A stretch of DNA of 59,385 nucleotides from Nocardia alni (lineage in GTDB: Bacteria > Actinomycetota > Actinomycetes > Mycobacteriales > Mycobacteriaceae), in NCBI RefSeq assembly GCF_019038435.1, contig NZ_JAGPOX010000049.1, positions 3 through 59,387 on the forward strand, read 5' to 3'. Within the stretch, counting starts at the first letter, position 1. The number at the start of each line of letters is the position of its first letter. Below the pieces are notes generated by a model. The model did not search any database and was not told the DNA's origin. It worked only from the letters and a program-made list of their open reading frames with translations. The position numbers were made by a program, and so were the translations under genes. Of this stretch, positions 42,367 to 50,612 are shown piece by piece.

Positions 42367-43185
42367 TGTTGCGGACGCGCAGCGGCGAAATGGTTCACTG
42401 GGTCGGGTGAGCTGATAATTAGCTTCGATCACCAGCCGATCACCCGAAAACCGCAGGTCGGCCTAGTTGCCATGTGCGATGTGACCCCACCGGGGACGCT
42501 GCGAACATAGGGCAGATCACCGGACTTCCCGACCTGCTCCTAACCGAAGACGCGCGCGAAACCATGCAAGGCATCCTTGGATCACTCACCGTGGTCGTCC
42601 TGGCAGATACGCATCCATCCGCAAGATGAGCAGCGTCTCGCAGCACTCGAGACCGCAGCATACCGACGCTCCGCAGCACGCTGACAGGCTGCAACAGCGG
42701 CCCCAACCCGCGACGGTTCAAACTGAAGCGGTTCGAGGCGAACCGGCCGAGTACTTGGACCGGAAACCTGAGCATCGAGCTAGACCTGTTCGTGCGCCGC
42801 CTGACGAAGCGCATACTCATCGCCCCCATGTGTGAGCAGCAACTCGTGCTGGACCTGGCAGGCGACCGCCAGGCGGCGGGGTGCTGAAGTCCATGCATCG
42901 CAACGACAGGTTGCTCGAGCCTGACGGCGGATGCACAGAACACACGCTCATGCCGATGAGCGTGTATTGGTCAACTGTTCAAATTGGTTGGGTGGCCGGT
43001 CTTCTGCTGTCGGCGTGACGTGTTTGCTACACCCTTCGCGGGAATGACAATGCTATCCGGAACGAAGTTCGCTACGGTGACGTCAACGGACATGTTCCGA
43101 ACTCTCGCTGGCTATCCCGAGCAATCTGGAGGATCCGGTAAGTAGCCGCTGAGCGGGCTGCCTCCCCGCCCGCTCATATCGAAAT
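42367..43185. other. 0.8-kb gap with decayed coding fragments
   Basis: No intact gene. Plus-strand pieces look once-coding: near 42531-42630 a frame gives DLLLTEDARETMQGILGSLT and VVVLADTHPSAR-stop, and near 42763-42890 another gives TGNLSIELDLFVRRLTKRIL, then IAPMCEQQLVLDLAGDR. They sit in different frames and have no start. I cannot name the parent gene. Repeat copy B occupies 42411-42495. Confidence 0.35.
42411..42495 (-). repeat. Dispersed repeat, copy B
   Basis: Read on the minus strand, it matches copy C over about 85 bases. The translated core is DLRFSGDRLVIEANYQL, but an in-frame TAG precedes it and the normal stop is lost, so it is not functional coding sequence. Confidence 0.65.
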
Positions 43186-44388
43186 TTATGTATTCGTGCG
43201 GGTTCGATGTAGTTCGTTTACAACCACGGCCGACGGAAGGTCGGCGTGAAGGGACGGGCGGCCCAAGAGATCGAGGAGATTGTTGATGACCGACACGCTC
43301 CGTCGGCGAACGCGTTGCCATCGAGGCGCGGTCGACTCCAACGACTGTCTCTTTTCCCCCTCTGTGATTGCCACCCTGCTTTGGAGCCACGCTTCGATCT
43401 CTACCCAGACATAGCCCTGCCGCCCTCCGGCCTGACGCACAACGAGGTAGCACCACAGGCGGCTGAAACGATGCGGCCGGAAACGGGCAGTGACAACCCC
43501 GTTTTCGTCCACAGCCGTGTCAGGCTGGTAGACGTTCTCCAACGTCCTCAGCCACATGAGGATAGCGTCGCACGGGTCCGGCTCCAACGACGGCACGAAA
43601 CGGAACCGTGCGATCTCCCAGGCTGGTCGGCTTCGTTTCGGGTCGACACCAGCCGTGGGCCTTGGCAGTTTGCCGCGGTCGTTGCGGTCCGGGAAACGCA
43701 CACGGTCCGGATCGAGATAATCGATCAGCTCCACAAGCTGCCGCTGGAGAAGCACCAGACGCGGCGGGTAACCGTCGGGCTCATCGTAGAACTTCCGGAT
43801 CGCCGACTGGAGAGGTCGCAGCCAAGGCTCCAATTCCGGCGTATCCACCTTGGCACAAAACTCTGCGTAGCCGATCGCGTCGCTGCGACTGCCCGCTGAA
43901 GTCACACGATCCACCACCAGCAATTCGCCGATCGCCCGCTGCTCGGCTCGCCTTACCCGGAAATCGCGGCCTGAGATGCTCGTCGACGCGAACACATCGG
44001 CGATGTCCATCAATTTCCGCTGAAGGATCGCGGTGCCGGCAGGACTCCCAAGATCCAGCAACTGGATTTCTCGTCGAAGGATCTCGTTCCAGGCACACCA
44101 CTGACCGATCAACCACAATGTGCTCAGCTCGGCGTAGCCGCCCATCTTATGGCCGGGTACTGCGCTGCGACGCACCATGTTGTACAGCTTGCTCTGCAGG
44201 TCGAACGCCGACCGGGCGAGCGGCTCACGATAACGGTCCAATAGTGCCTGGGCTCGGTCCTCGGCCTCTTTCGCCCGTGCGTATCGCGCCTTCCACCGTT
44301 CGGAGAAGAAGACATTGACCGCCGCAGTCATGAGACTCGCAGTCAACGCCGTCAACCCGACAACCACCGGAATCCATTCCGCCTGCAC
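43186..44388 (-). CDS. Hypothetical protein with N-terminal membrane helix
   Basis: 400 residues from GTG 44388; the ribosome site is poor. One hydrophobic helix at about 6-28 (IPVVVGLTALTASLMTAAVN) is followed by a charged coiled stretch (ERWKARYARAKEAEDRAQAL) and a soluble, helical remainder. Related hypothetical proteins with this start occur widely in actinomycetes as I recall, with no known function. The gene is not followed or preceded by an intact partner on its strand. The nearby NACHT gene is on the other strand, 0.75 kb away. Confidence 0.75.
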   Translation of the reverse strand: MQAEWIPVVVGLTALTASLMTAAVNVFFSERWKARYARAKEAEDRAQALLDRYREPLARSAFDLQSKLYNMVRRSAVPGHKMGGYAELSTLWLIGQWCAWNEILRREIQLLDLGSPAGTAILQRKLMDIADVFASTSISGRDFRVRRAEQRAIGELLVVDRVTSAGSRSDAIGYAEFCAKVDTPELEPWLRPLQSAIRKFYDEPDGYPPRLVLLQRQLVELIDYLDPDRVRFPDRNDRGKLPRPTAGVDPKRSRPAWEIARFRFVPSLEPDPCDAILMWLRTLENVYQPDTAVDENGVVTARFRPHRFSRLWCYLVVRQAGGRQGYVWVEIEAWLQSRVAITEGEKRQSLESTAPRWQRVRRRSVSVINNLLDLLGRPSLHADLPSAVVVNELHRTRTNT

Positions 44389-44723
44389 GCGTTTCGCCCC
44401 TCCAACGTTGTAGCGGTTCGCATATGCCGCAGAAGGCTACCCTCGGCGCGGTGAACATTCAGGCGCCGGATGACGAAAACGACCTTGCCAGACGGACTTG
44501 CACAGTATCGGTTGCGTCGATCGGAGTGGCGAGCCTGGGATACACATTCTGCGAATTGAGCCCCGCAGGGCTTGTCCTCGTGTCCTACTCGATCGTGTCG
44601 GCCCAGGTCGCAGGATCGACCGGCCGTGCCAGTAGGTGGCTCCCACCTCACTTACCCGGCTGTGGTCGCCCCTCAAGAATCACCGGACCCGATCGAGCAT
44701 TCGAGGAGGGCAAACCCCACCAG

Positions 44724-44980
44724 CTACTTATCTTCTTCCTGGACGCCATCCTTGGTAATCCGAACGTCCTTCAGCGGCTTGCCATCTGGCCCGTAGACTG
44801 TAATCAAATCGGACGGCCTAGACCTTCTCTGTGCACTCGAAAACCTCGGGATGAACGTCCGCGGCCCGGTCGTTCCGACGAGGCCGCGGCACCTGTCGGC
44901 GAATGCCGAATACCGGATGTTCGTTCGGAATAGTCTGAGGTACTCCTCGCTGATGGGTTCCTGGACGGTCGCGGGGCAGT
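44724..44980 (-). pseudogene. C-terminal remnant of a deleted gene
   Basis: The 755-bp gap before the NACHT gene has no intact gene. A minus-strand frame without a convincing start ends in SDLITVYGPDGKPLKDVRIT and KDGVQEEDK-stop at 44724. That tail looks like a real protein C-terminus, while the residues before it (QEPISEEYLRLFRTNIRYSA and onward) are less convincing. The rest of the gap shows nothing. Confidence 0.35.
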
Positions 44981-45144
44981 TTCGACGCCGACATCTGCTG
45001 TCCCGCGACGGTGGAACGTCAGCTTCGATCGGTTCCCTTCAGAAGATGCCGTGTTTCAGTCACTATCATCGAAAGTCCTTGGTCGACTGTGCTTTCGATG
45101 ATAAAGCGGCCGTCGGCCAGGGCTTGGGGTGTTAGCCTTCGGCG

Positions 45145-47160
45145 GTGGATGTCCCGGGTGTGGCGGACAAGGCGGTGGGGCCGCTTATCAAGGTGGTGGT
45201 GTGGCTGTGGCACCGCTACCGTCCGGATACCTCGGTGGTGGCGTTGCGGGCTGCGGTGCAGGAGCTGGCATGGCGGATCGAGATTGGCGAGGTCGGGCAT
45301 CTGACAGGGTTGGGTGTCGCTCTGGCGAGTGACGCGGTCGATGTGGGGTTTCGTGCCTTGCCGAACGTCCGGGCCGCAGGCGGGCCGGTGTCCGGCACGA
45401 TCTCCGGGATCGGTGATTACTATCGAGGCTTGTCGCCTCGCCGCTTGGTGGTGGTGGGCGAGCCGGGTGCGGGTAAGACCGTGGCGGTGTCGCTGCTCGT
45501 GTTGGATCTGCTAAAGCAACGCCGACAGCACCCGGATCAATCACTCCCGGTGCGGCTCAACGCCTCCTCTTGGAATCCTGACACCGCGAGTTTTACGGCG
45601 TGGCTGACCGGTCGGCTGGTCGCCGACTACGGCGTGAGTCGCCCAGTAGCGGCTAAGCTGACCCAGTCCGACTGGCTGCTGCCCGTCGTGGACGGATTCG
45701 ACGAACTGGATATTCCCGATCGGGTACGCAGAGGGCTCGATCAGCTCAATATCACCGGTTGGCGGGGCAGACCGCTCGTGTTGGCCTGTCGCACCGGTAC
45801 TTACGAGCGTGCCCGCGCTGCGGCTAACGACGCGGGACTGCACTTCGCTACCGCAGTGACCTTGCGCCCATTGGCAGCCCCCGCGGTCGGTGCGTACCTG
45901 AACAGCCGCCGCCGCAACACCGGTACACCGGCCCAGATATGGGAACCGGTCACGCGATTGCTCCGCAATCCTGTCGGTGCGCTCGCGAAGGCCCTGAACA
46001 CGCCGTGGATGCTGACGCTGGCCGCTGGCCATATAGGACGCGGTGATGAACAGGTGGCAGCGTCGCTGGCCGCGATGGACGATCCGGACGCCATACGCGA
46101 GTATCTGATTACCGAAATCGTCCCAGCGGCCGTCGCCGAACAGCCGTTGACCGAGCACGCCGGGCGCCGCTACCAACAGCCGCAGGTGCATACCTGGCTC
46201 CACCATCTCGCCCAGTACCTGAACGATCTTGGCACCGTCGGCAAGGACTCGACCACCATCGGCTTGGACCGGATCGGCGACATGGCCAGAGCACGCTCAC
46301 GCATGCTGTTCGCGATAACGGTTGCTGTGGTGACAGGATTGGCCGGAGCCGCGATCGGTGCGTTGACGGTGGGCATCGCCTACGCCGTGGAGTTCAACTA
46401 CACGCTCGCGGTGGGGAGGGCCGAGGCGTACGCGATACTTTTCGGCGGGAGCGCGGCGATCATCAACGGGTTGCGTGCCAGGTACACCACGAGCGTCCGG
46501 GCCAAGCAGTCGATCTGGCATGCACACGGCCATGGAACCGCCCACCGCTGGCGGCACAGCCTCCTCATCGCCGGCGGCGCGACCATCGCGGTTGTTGTGC
46601 CGTTGGCGCTGTCATTCCAAGTGCTCGTCTGGCTGACCAGACCGACTGGAATCGACCCCCACGTGCATTGGTGGGCGCCACCACTGGTGCTGGCAGCCTA
46701 CGGGATCGCCGTCGCCGCAGCCTATGGGTCGAGCAGACACGGCCTTGCCCCGCTCGACGAACGCCGTATCCTCGCCGACGATGCCCGTTCCGGGATCATC
46801 GCGGGGATGCTGCTGGGCACCGCCGCGGGGCTGGTCACCACGAGCAACACGCTGCCTTACGCGACCGATATGCCCGTTGATTGGCCGGTGATCCGCGGTG
46901 CGGCGACCGCGATTCCATTCGGTCTCGTTGCCGGACTCACCTGGTCCCACGCCAGCGTACGGTACCTGTGCGCCCAAACACTGTTCGCGTCCGAAACCGT
47001 CTTCTGTCGCCACCCCGCCGCGTTCCTGGACTGGGCCCACCGCGCTGGACTGCTGCGCGCCACCGCTGGCTCCTACCAATTCCGCCACGACACCCTTCAA
47101 CGCTGGCTCGCCACCCACCCATACAACCCAGAAGCCCTAAGGGCCAACCCCGGCCAGTAA
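45145..47160 (+). CDS. NACHT NTPase with multi-helix membrane C-terminus
   Basis: 671 residues from GTG 45145. Walker A GEPGAGKT is at 105-112 and the NACHT-type Walker B LLPVVDGFDEL at about 178-188; the following sensor region ends with LVLACRTGTYER. From about 395 to 610 there are five or six hydrophobic helices (for example MLFAITVAVVTGLAGAAIGA, LLIAGGATIAVVVPLALSF, IAGMLLGTAAGLVTTSN). The C-terminus (FCRHPAAFLDWAHRAGLLRA, SYQFRHDTLQRWLA) is a winged-helix-like end typical of NACHT proteins. STAND/NACHT ATPases are switch proteins in signalling and phage-defence systems. The N-terminal 100 residues may be a small effector or sensor. No partner is obvious. Confidence 0.88.
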   Translation: MDVPGVADKAVGPLIKVVVWLWHRYRPDTSVVALRAAVQELAWRIEIGEVGHLTGLGVALASDAVDVGFRALPNVRAAGGPVSGTISGIGDYYRGLSPRRLVVVGEPGAGKTVAVSLLVLDLLKQRRQHPDQSLPVRLNASSWNPDTASFTAWLTGRLVADYGVSRPVAAKLTQSDWLLPVVDGFDELDIPDRVRRGLDQLNITGWRGRPLVLACRTGTYERARAAANDAGLHFATAVTLRPLAAPAVGAYLNSRRRNTGTPAQIWEPVTRLLRNPVGALAKALNTPWMLTLAAGHIGRGDEQVAASLAAMDDPDAIREYLITEIVPAAVAEQPLTEHAGRRYQQPQVHTWLHHLAQYLNDLGTVGKDSTTIGLDRIGDMARARSRMLFAITVAVVTGLAGAAIGALTVGIAYAVEFNYTLAVGRAEAYAILFGGSAAIINGLRARYTTSVRAKQSIWHAHGHGTAHRWRHSLLIAGGATIAVVVPLALSFQVLVWLTRPTGIDPHVHWWAPPLVLAAYGIAVAAAYGSSRHGLAPLDERRILADDARSGIIAGMLLGTAAGLVTTSNTLPYATDMPVDWPVIRGAATAIPFGLVAGLTWSHASVRYLCAQTLFASETVFCRHPAAFLDWAHRAGLLRATAGSYQFRHDTLQRWLATHPYNPEALRANPGQ

Positions 47161-47431
47161 GCGGCCACGCGCACCACAATGCCGCGTTTCGGTCGTTCGA
47201 TCGTCTCGTAATCATTGCCCCACAGGCGATCCTGCGGTCGGCGTGCGCATACCGACGATCGGATGTTGAGGGGTTGGCACGGCTTGGCTGACGTGGCTGC
47301 CGTTCGGCGGGTTCGTAAGCGCACGGGGGCTGGCGATCGTGAGGATGTTGCGGGATGGAAGTGTCGCCGCTGCGAGCGAGCTGGTTCTAGGAGTGGTGGT
47401 GATCGGATCGGTGGGGTCGGGAGGCGGACTG

Positions 47432-47800
47432 ATGGAGCCAGAGACACTCGGGGTGGCGGCGGTGGCATTGCTGGCATCGAAGTTCGGTGAAGGAGTCGCC
47501 AAGGATGCCGGCGAGAGCGCGTGGAACGCGGTGAAGGCATTGCGGAAGTTGGTGGTTGCCAAGTTCCACGGCGACCACGACACCGCGGCCGCGATCACCG
47601 CGCGCGCACCCACCTCGACTGATGAGGCCAAACAGGCTGCGGCCGCGCGGATTACAGCAGTCGTGCCGGAGGATGCGTCGTTCGCGGCGAGCCTGGAACA
47701 GTTGGTTGCCACTGCCCAGCGAGACCATGACGTGGGTATGATCGTTGCTCGGGCGTTCGATCAGGCCAAACAGGTCAATATCGGCACGATCAACCTCTGA
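47432..47800 (+). CDS. Small helical STAND-associated protein
   Basis: 122 residues from ATG 47432 with GGGAGG 7 bases upstream; the frame to 47339 has no good site. The first helix (LGVAAVALLASKFGEGVAKD, then AGESAWNAVKALRKLV) is of a type I recall at the N-terminus of actinobacterial STAND and TPR proteins, and the C-terminus ends AKQVNIGTINL, like the short beta motif that often joins such a domain to the NTPase. Here it is a separate protein, followed 10 bp later by the start of a STAND-like gene that is now broken. It may be the preserved half of a two-gene conflict system. Confidence 0.6.
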   Translation: MEPETLGVAAVALLASKFGEGVAKDAGESAWNAVKALRKLVVAKFHGDHDTAAAITARAPTSTDEAKQAAAARITAVVPEDASFAASLEQLVATAQRDHDVGMIVARAFDQAKQVNIGTINL

Positions 47801-47810
47801 CAGGCTCCCG

Positions 47811-47945
47811 GTGGACCAGCCGTCCCATGCGCATGACCATTCGCGCCAGGTGAACATCAGTTCAAACTTCGGTCCGGTCAACCTGTGGGCGCACTCTCCA
47901 TCGCGGCCGTTCGGGCGAGTGATAGCCGGTGAAATCCCGCAGCAG
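47811..47945 (+). pseudogene. Decapitated STAND-type gene (N-terminus only)
   Basis: GTG 47811 starts a frame reading DHSRQVNISSNFGPVNLW and then PFGRVIAGEIPQQP. The VNI...GPVN motif and the VxGEIPQxP step, which usually leads straight into the NTPase domain, are typical of actinobacterial NB-ARC/STAND-TPR proteins. After about 45 codons the sequence loses this character and runs into the tail of the convergent reductase gene. Everything from the P-loop on is deleted. The breakpoint is near 47945. Confidence 0.5.
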
Positions 47946-48010
47946 CCAAGGCTTTTGTGGATCGGACCGAGCTTCAACAGCTCCGAGATGCCCTGCAGCG
48001 TTGGGCCATT

Positions 48011-48610
48011 TCAGTCCTGTTTGAGAGCGTGCAGGGCCGAGAGCAGGCCGCCGACCTGCATCAGCCGGCCGCCCTCCCGCAACGACCCGGCGTCCACCGG
48101 CGCGAAGCCGATCTCTTCGGCAACCGCGCGAAAGTCTGTTTTCGCGTCCGCGTCGTCCCCGGCGTAGAAGAGCAACTGGCGGCCTTCCGCGTGCTGCGGG
48201 TCGGGCACGATGTACTGGGCGAACAGCGTGTTGAACGCCTTGACCACGCGTGCGCCTGGAGCGTGGCGGGAGACGAATTCACTGCCCGTCTCCGAACCGA
48301 GGTCGACATGGTCTTCCGGCAACGGGCCGGTCATCTGATTGCTGGTGTCGACCAGGATCCGGCCGTCCCATGAGGGCAGGTCGGCCAGCGCGGCAGGGAT
48401 GTCCTGCCACCTGACCGCGAGGAACACCATCTCGGCCGCGGCTGCCTCGGTGACTGTTCCGGCGGTGGCCGGCGGCCCCAGCCGCGCCACCGTGTCTCGC
48501 AGCGTGTCCGGGCCGCGCTTGTTGCTCAGGACGACGCGATGACCTGCCGTCACGAGATGTCCGGCAATGCCCTGCCCGATCGTGCCCGCTCCGATGATTC
48601 CGAAGTTCAC
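48011..48610 (-). CDS. NADPH-dependent F420 reductase-like / NAD-binding reductase
   Basis: 199 residues from GTG 48610 with GAGAGGAAG upstream. The start MNFGIIGAGTIGQGIAGHLV is a Rossmann GxGxxG, followed by FLAVRWQDIPAALADL and VDTSNQMTGPLPED, as in the F420-dependent NADP oxidoreductase (Fno/YfjO-like) family of about 200 residues. Some members reduce F420, others act as NADPH reductases of unknown substrate. Divergent from a TetR gene; three GATG-N8-CATC repeats lie between them. Confidence 0.9.
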   Translation of the reverse strand: MNFGIIGAGTIGQGIAGHLVTAGHRVVLSNKRGPDTLRDTVARLGPPATAGTVTEAAAAEMVFLAVRWQDIPAALADLPSWDGRILVDTSNQMTGPLPEDHVDLGSETGSEFVSRHAPGARVVKAFNTLFAQYIVPDPQHAEGRQLLFYAGDDADAKTDFRAVAEEIGFAPVDAGSLREGGRLMQVGGLLSALHALKQD

Positions 48611-48660
48611 AGCGTCTTCCTCTCGAACGTGTGCGGAAGGTTCGCGGGCCGCAACCCGAC

Positions 48661-48686
48661 TTTTTGATGTCACTCAACATCAAAAA
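48661..48686. promoter_or_regulatory. TetR operator candidate 1 of 3 (GATG-N8-CATC)
   Basis: TTTTTGATGT and ACATCAAAAA are perfect 10-base arms around CACTCA, 51 bases before the reductase start. Confidence 0.65.
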
Positions 48687-48687
48687 C

Positions 48688-48711
48688 TAATGATGGTAAT
48701 CAGCATCATTA
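48688..48711. promoter_or_regulatory. TetR operator candidate 2 of 3 (GATG-N8-CATC)
   Basis: TAATGATG and CATCATTA are perfect 8-base arms around GTAATCAG, directly next to candidate 1. Confidence 0.65.
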
Positions 48712-48747
48712 CTTGTCAAGCCGGAGCGCATGCGTGGACACCTTTTT

Positions 48748-48765
48748 TGATGTCAGGTATCATCA
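48748..48765. promoter_or_regulatory. TetR operator candidate 3 of 3 (GATG-N8-CATC)
   Basis: TGATG and CATCA flank TCAGGTAT, 65 bases before the tetR start; spacing is the same as in the other two. Confidence 0.6.
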
Positions 48766-48829
48766 CAACGGCTGGTTGTCGACCTCGGCCTGCACACAGC
48801 GGTGCCGTCTTGTCGAGGAGGTGTCCGGG

Positions 48830-49441
48830 GTGCCACGTATCACCGAGGAGCAGAAGAAGCTCAACCGCGAAAAGATCGTCCGGGCAGCCGGCGAAGGTTT
48901 CAGGCTGCACGGCATCGACGGGATCGGCATCGAGGAGCTGATGAAGACCGCCGGGATGACGCACGGCGGGTTCTACAACCACTTCTCCTCGAAGGAAGAC
49001 CTCGCCCTCGAAGTCTACCGTCAGGGCTTCGCCGACTCGCTCGACTCGCTCGCCGCCATCCGCGAGGCGCATCCGCGCTCCGCCCGGGCAGCCCTGCACG
49101 ACATGATCGACACATACGTGACGGCCGTCCACCGTGATCACCCGGAAACCGGCTGTGCTTCAGCCGCACTGGCGGTCGATGCCGGGCGCCACGGCGCCAC
49201 AGCTCAGGCCGAGTACCGACGCGGGCTTGACGGATTCTTCAGCGCTATCACCGAAATGGTGCTCGATCGCGCGCACCAATCCGGCGCTGAAATGACTGCG
49301 ACAGCGGCCCGCGGACAGGCAATGGCGCTGTTCTGCCAGATGGTCGGCGCGCTGGTGGTCGCCCGCGCTGTCGCCGAGGCCGACCCCGGACTGTCCGACG
49401 AAATCCTGACAGCCAACCGCAAACAGCTCAGACACAGGTGA
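48830..49441 (+). CDS. TetR family transcriptional regulator
   Basis: 203 residues from GTG 48830, with GAGGAGG 7 bases upstream; the frame to 48713 runs through the operator region. Helix-turn-helix: REKIVRAAGEGFRLHGIDGI, then IEELMKTAGMTHGGFYNHFS. The GGFYNHF recognition helix and the C-terminal domain (GCASAALAVDAGRHG) match the TetR group that controls electrophile- or quinone-responsive reductases. It probably represses itself and the divergent reductase through the three GATG-N8-CATC sites. Confidence 0.93.
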   Translation: MPRITEEQKKLNREKIVRAAGEGFRLHGIDGIGIEELMKTAGMTHGGFYNHFSSKEDLALEVYRQGFADSLDSLAAIREAHPRSARAALHDMIDTYVTAVHRDHPETGCASAALAVDAGRHGATAQAEYRRGLDGFFSAITEMVLDRAHQSGAEMTATAARGQAMALFCQMVGALVVARAVAEADPGLSDEILTANRKQLRHR

Positions 49442-49632
49442 AGCAGGTACCGGATGCGGAGTTCAGCTGAATGCGTCGTGACATCTAGTTCGCCGGTGGG
49501 CGTGAGTTCCGCGAGGTCACGGACCCGATAAGCGGCACGTGCTCGCCGGTGAACTGGTCGACGAACAGCAGCTCCGTGCCCGTGTGTGCTCGGTGTCGTG
49601 ACGTGATTGAAACCATTTCAGATGTCCAATCG

Positions 49633-49725
49633 GTGCCCCCGGCGGGGCACATCGAACATGGGAACGGGAACGACCTGCGGGTTTCGGGTGGTCGGCTGGT
49701 GATCGAAGCCGGTTATCAGCTGTAG
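49633..49725 (+). repeat. Dispersed repeat, copy C
   Basis: The best preserved copy. It reads in frame as VPPAGHIEHGNGND, then LRVSGGRLVIEAGYQL-stop, and the frame remains open upstream for at least 20 more codons. Copies A and B match its 3' part, so it is probably the C-terminus of a multi-copy gene family, left behind after deletion. Confidence 0.65.
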
Positions 49726-49801
49726 CCAGGATGGGGCAACCTGGAGCGATTCCGCGTCGCCCTTCTTTGGGTTTCGGCCCGGGATCGCAACACGAGGGGC
49801 A

Positions 49802-49833
49802 CTGTGGCCGAGGGAGTTACCACTCGGCCACAG
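49802..49833 (-). terminator. Hairpin after the 49-aa ORF
   Basis: CTGTGGCCGAG and CTCGGCCACAG make a perfect 11-bp stem around 10 bases. It lies 23 bases beyond the stop of the small minus-strand ORF. No T-run, as is common in this phylum. Confidence 0.5.
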
Positions 49834-49855
49834 CTGTCATCTCTCAGAAGCGCAA

Positions 49856-50005
49856 CTATCCCGCTGAGATTGCCTGGCGTAAGCCAGTCATCGCGCGGGC
49901 GACATCACGCAGCCCGGAGGTGCTACCCGTGCGAACGACGACGACGGCGCACAGCGCCAAGTAGCAGATGAAACAGAACGATCCGAGCAGAGCTATCTCG
50001 ACCAA
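49856..50005 (-). CDS. Small single-pass membrane protein (49 aa)
   Basis: TTG 50005 is preceded by GGAG at 6 bases and opens a 49-codon frame: one membrane helix (ALLGSFCFICYLALCAVVVV) followed by a short polar tail (RTGSTSGLRDVARAMTGLRQ). Helix, tail, ribosome site and a following hairpin together support it. Function unknown. Confidence 0.5.
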   Translation of the reverse strand: MVEIALLGSFCFICYLALCAVVVVRTGSTSGLRDVARAMTGLRQAISAG

Positions 50006-50612
50006 CGTCGGCTCCTACGGTTGAGCGAAGCATGTTCAACGAATGCACCGCAGCGCGATCTACGCGCATCGGTACGAATTCATGCCAGATGCAGCCTCAT
50101 CCAGGCTTGCCGACCGGCAGAGCAGCCGACACTATAAGCACGCAGTCCGAGGGGCTGTGTACCATGCGCATACCGTTAACGGCACTGTATCCAATGCGAT
50201 ATATCCCCCCGCAGTGGCTGTACCACACAAGAAACAGTGAACGTCCTACGTGTGTGTCAGACTATTTGTTCTCCAAGGGATTTCGGCGACTGTGCCTACC
50301 ATCATGGCGCAGGTCGACCGCACACACAAGAACTCCCGGACAGTCTTTCTGCCGGAGGCGTTCGTTGCTCGGCATCTCCCGTTGCCTCGGGACCGCTACC
50401 AGCGTCCGACGTAGAGCGTCGGGTTCTCGTTGCCGATCCGGAGGGGCACGCAGTTCATGCGAGAGTCGTCCGTGATTGCGGCGCGACATACGTCCGCTCT
50501 CAAAGGATTACGATTATGAGTCATGACCCAGCCAACCGCCGGGACCAAGCCTTCCGACATTCCCCGGCCTGCCCGCTGTGCCCACCTCGTCGCAGATCCT
50601 TGAGGCTATCCA

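Larger units (their letters stand above)
49442..50612. other. 1.2-kb gene-poor stretch
   Basis: Apart from the small ORF at 49856-50005, no gene is supported. Contents: a minus-strand C-terminal remnant stopping near 49487 (TELLFVDQFTGEHVPLIGSV), repeat copy C, and a hairpin at 49802-49833. From 50030 to 50612 I see only short, Arg-rich or broken frames. Base composition is less GC-biased at codon third positions than in the neighbours. Confidence 0.45.
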
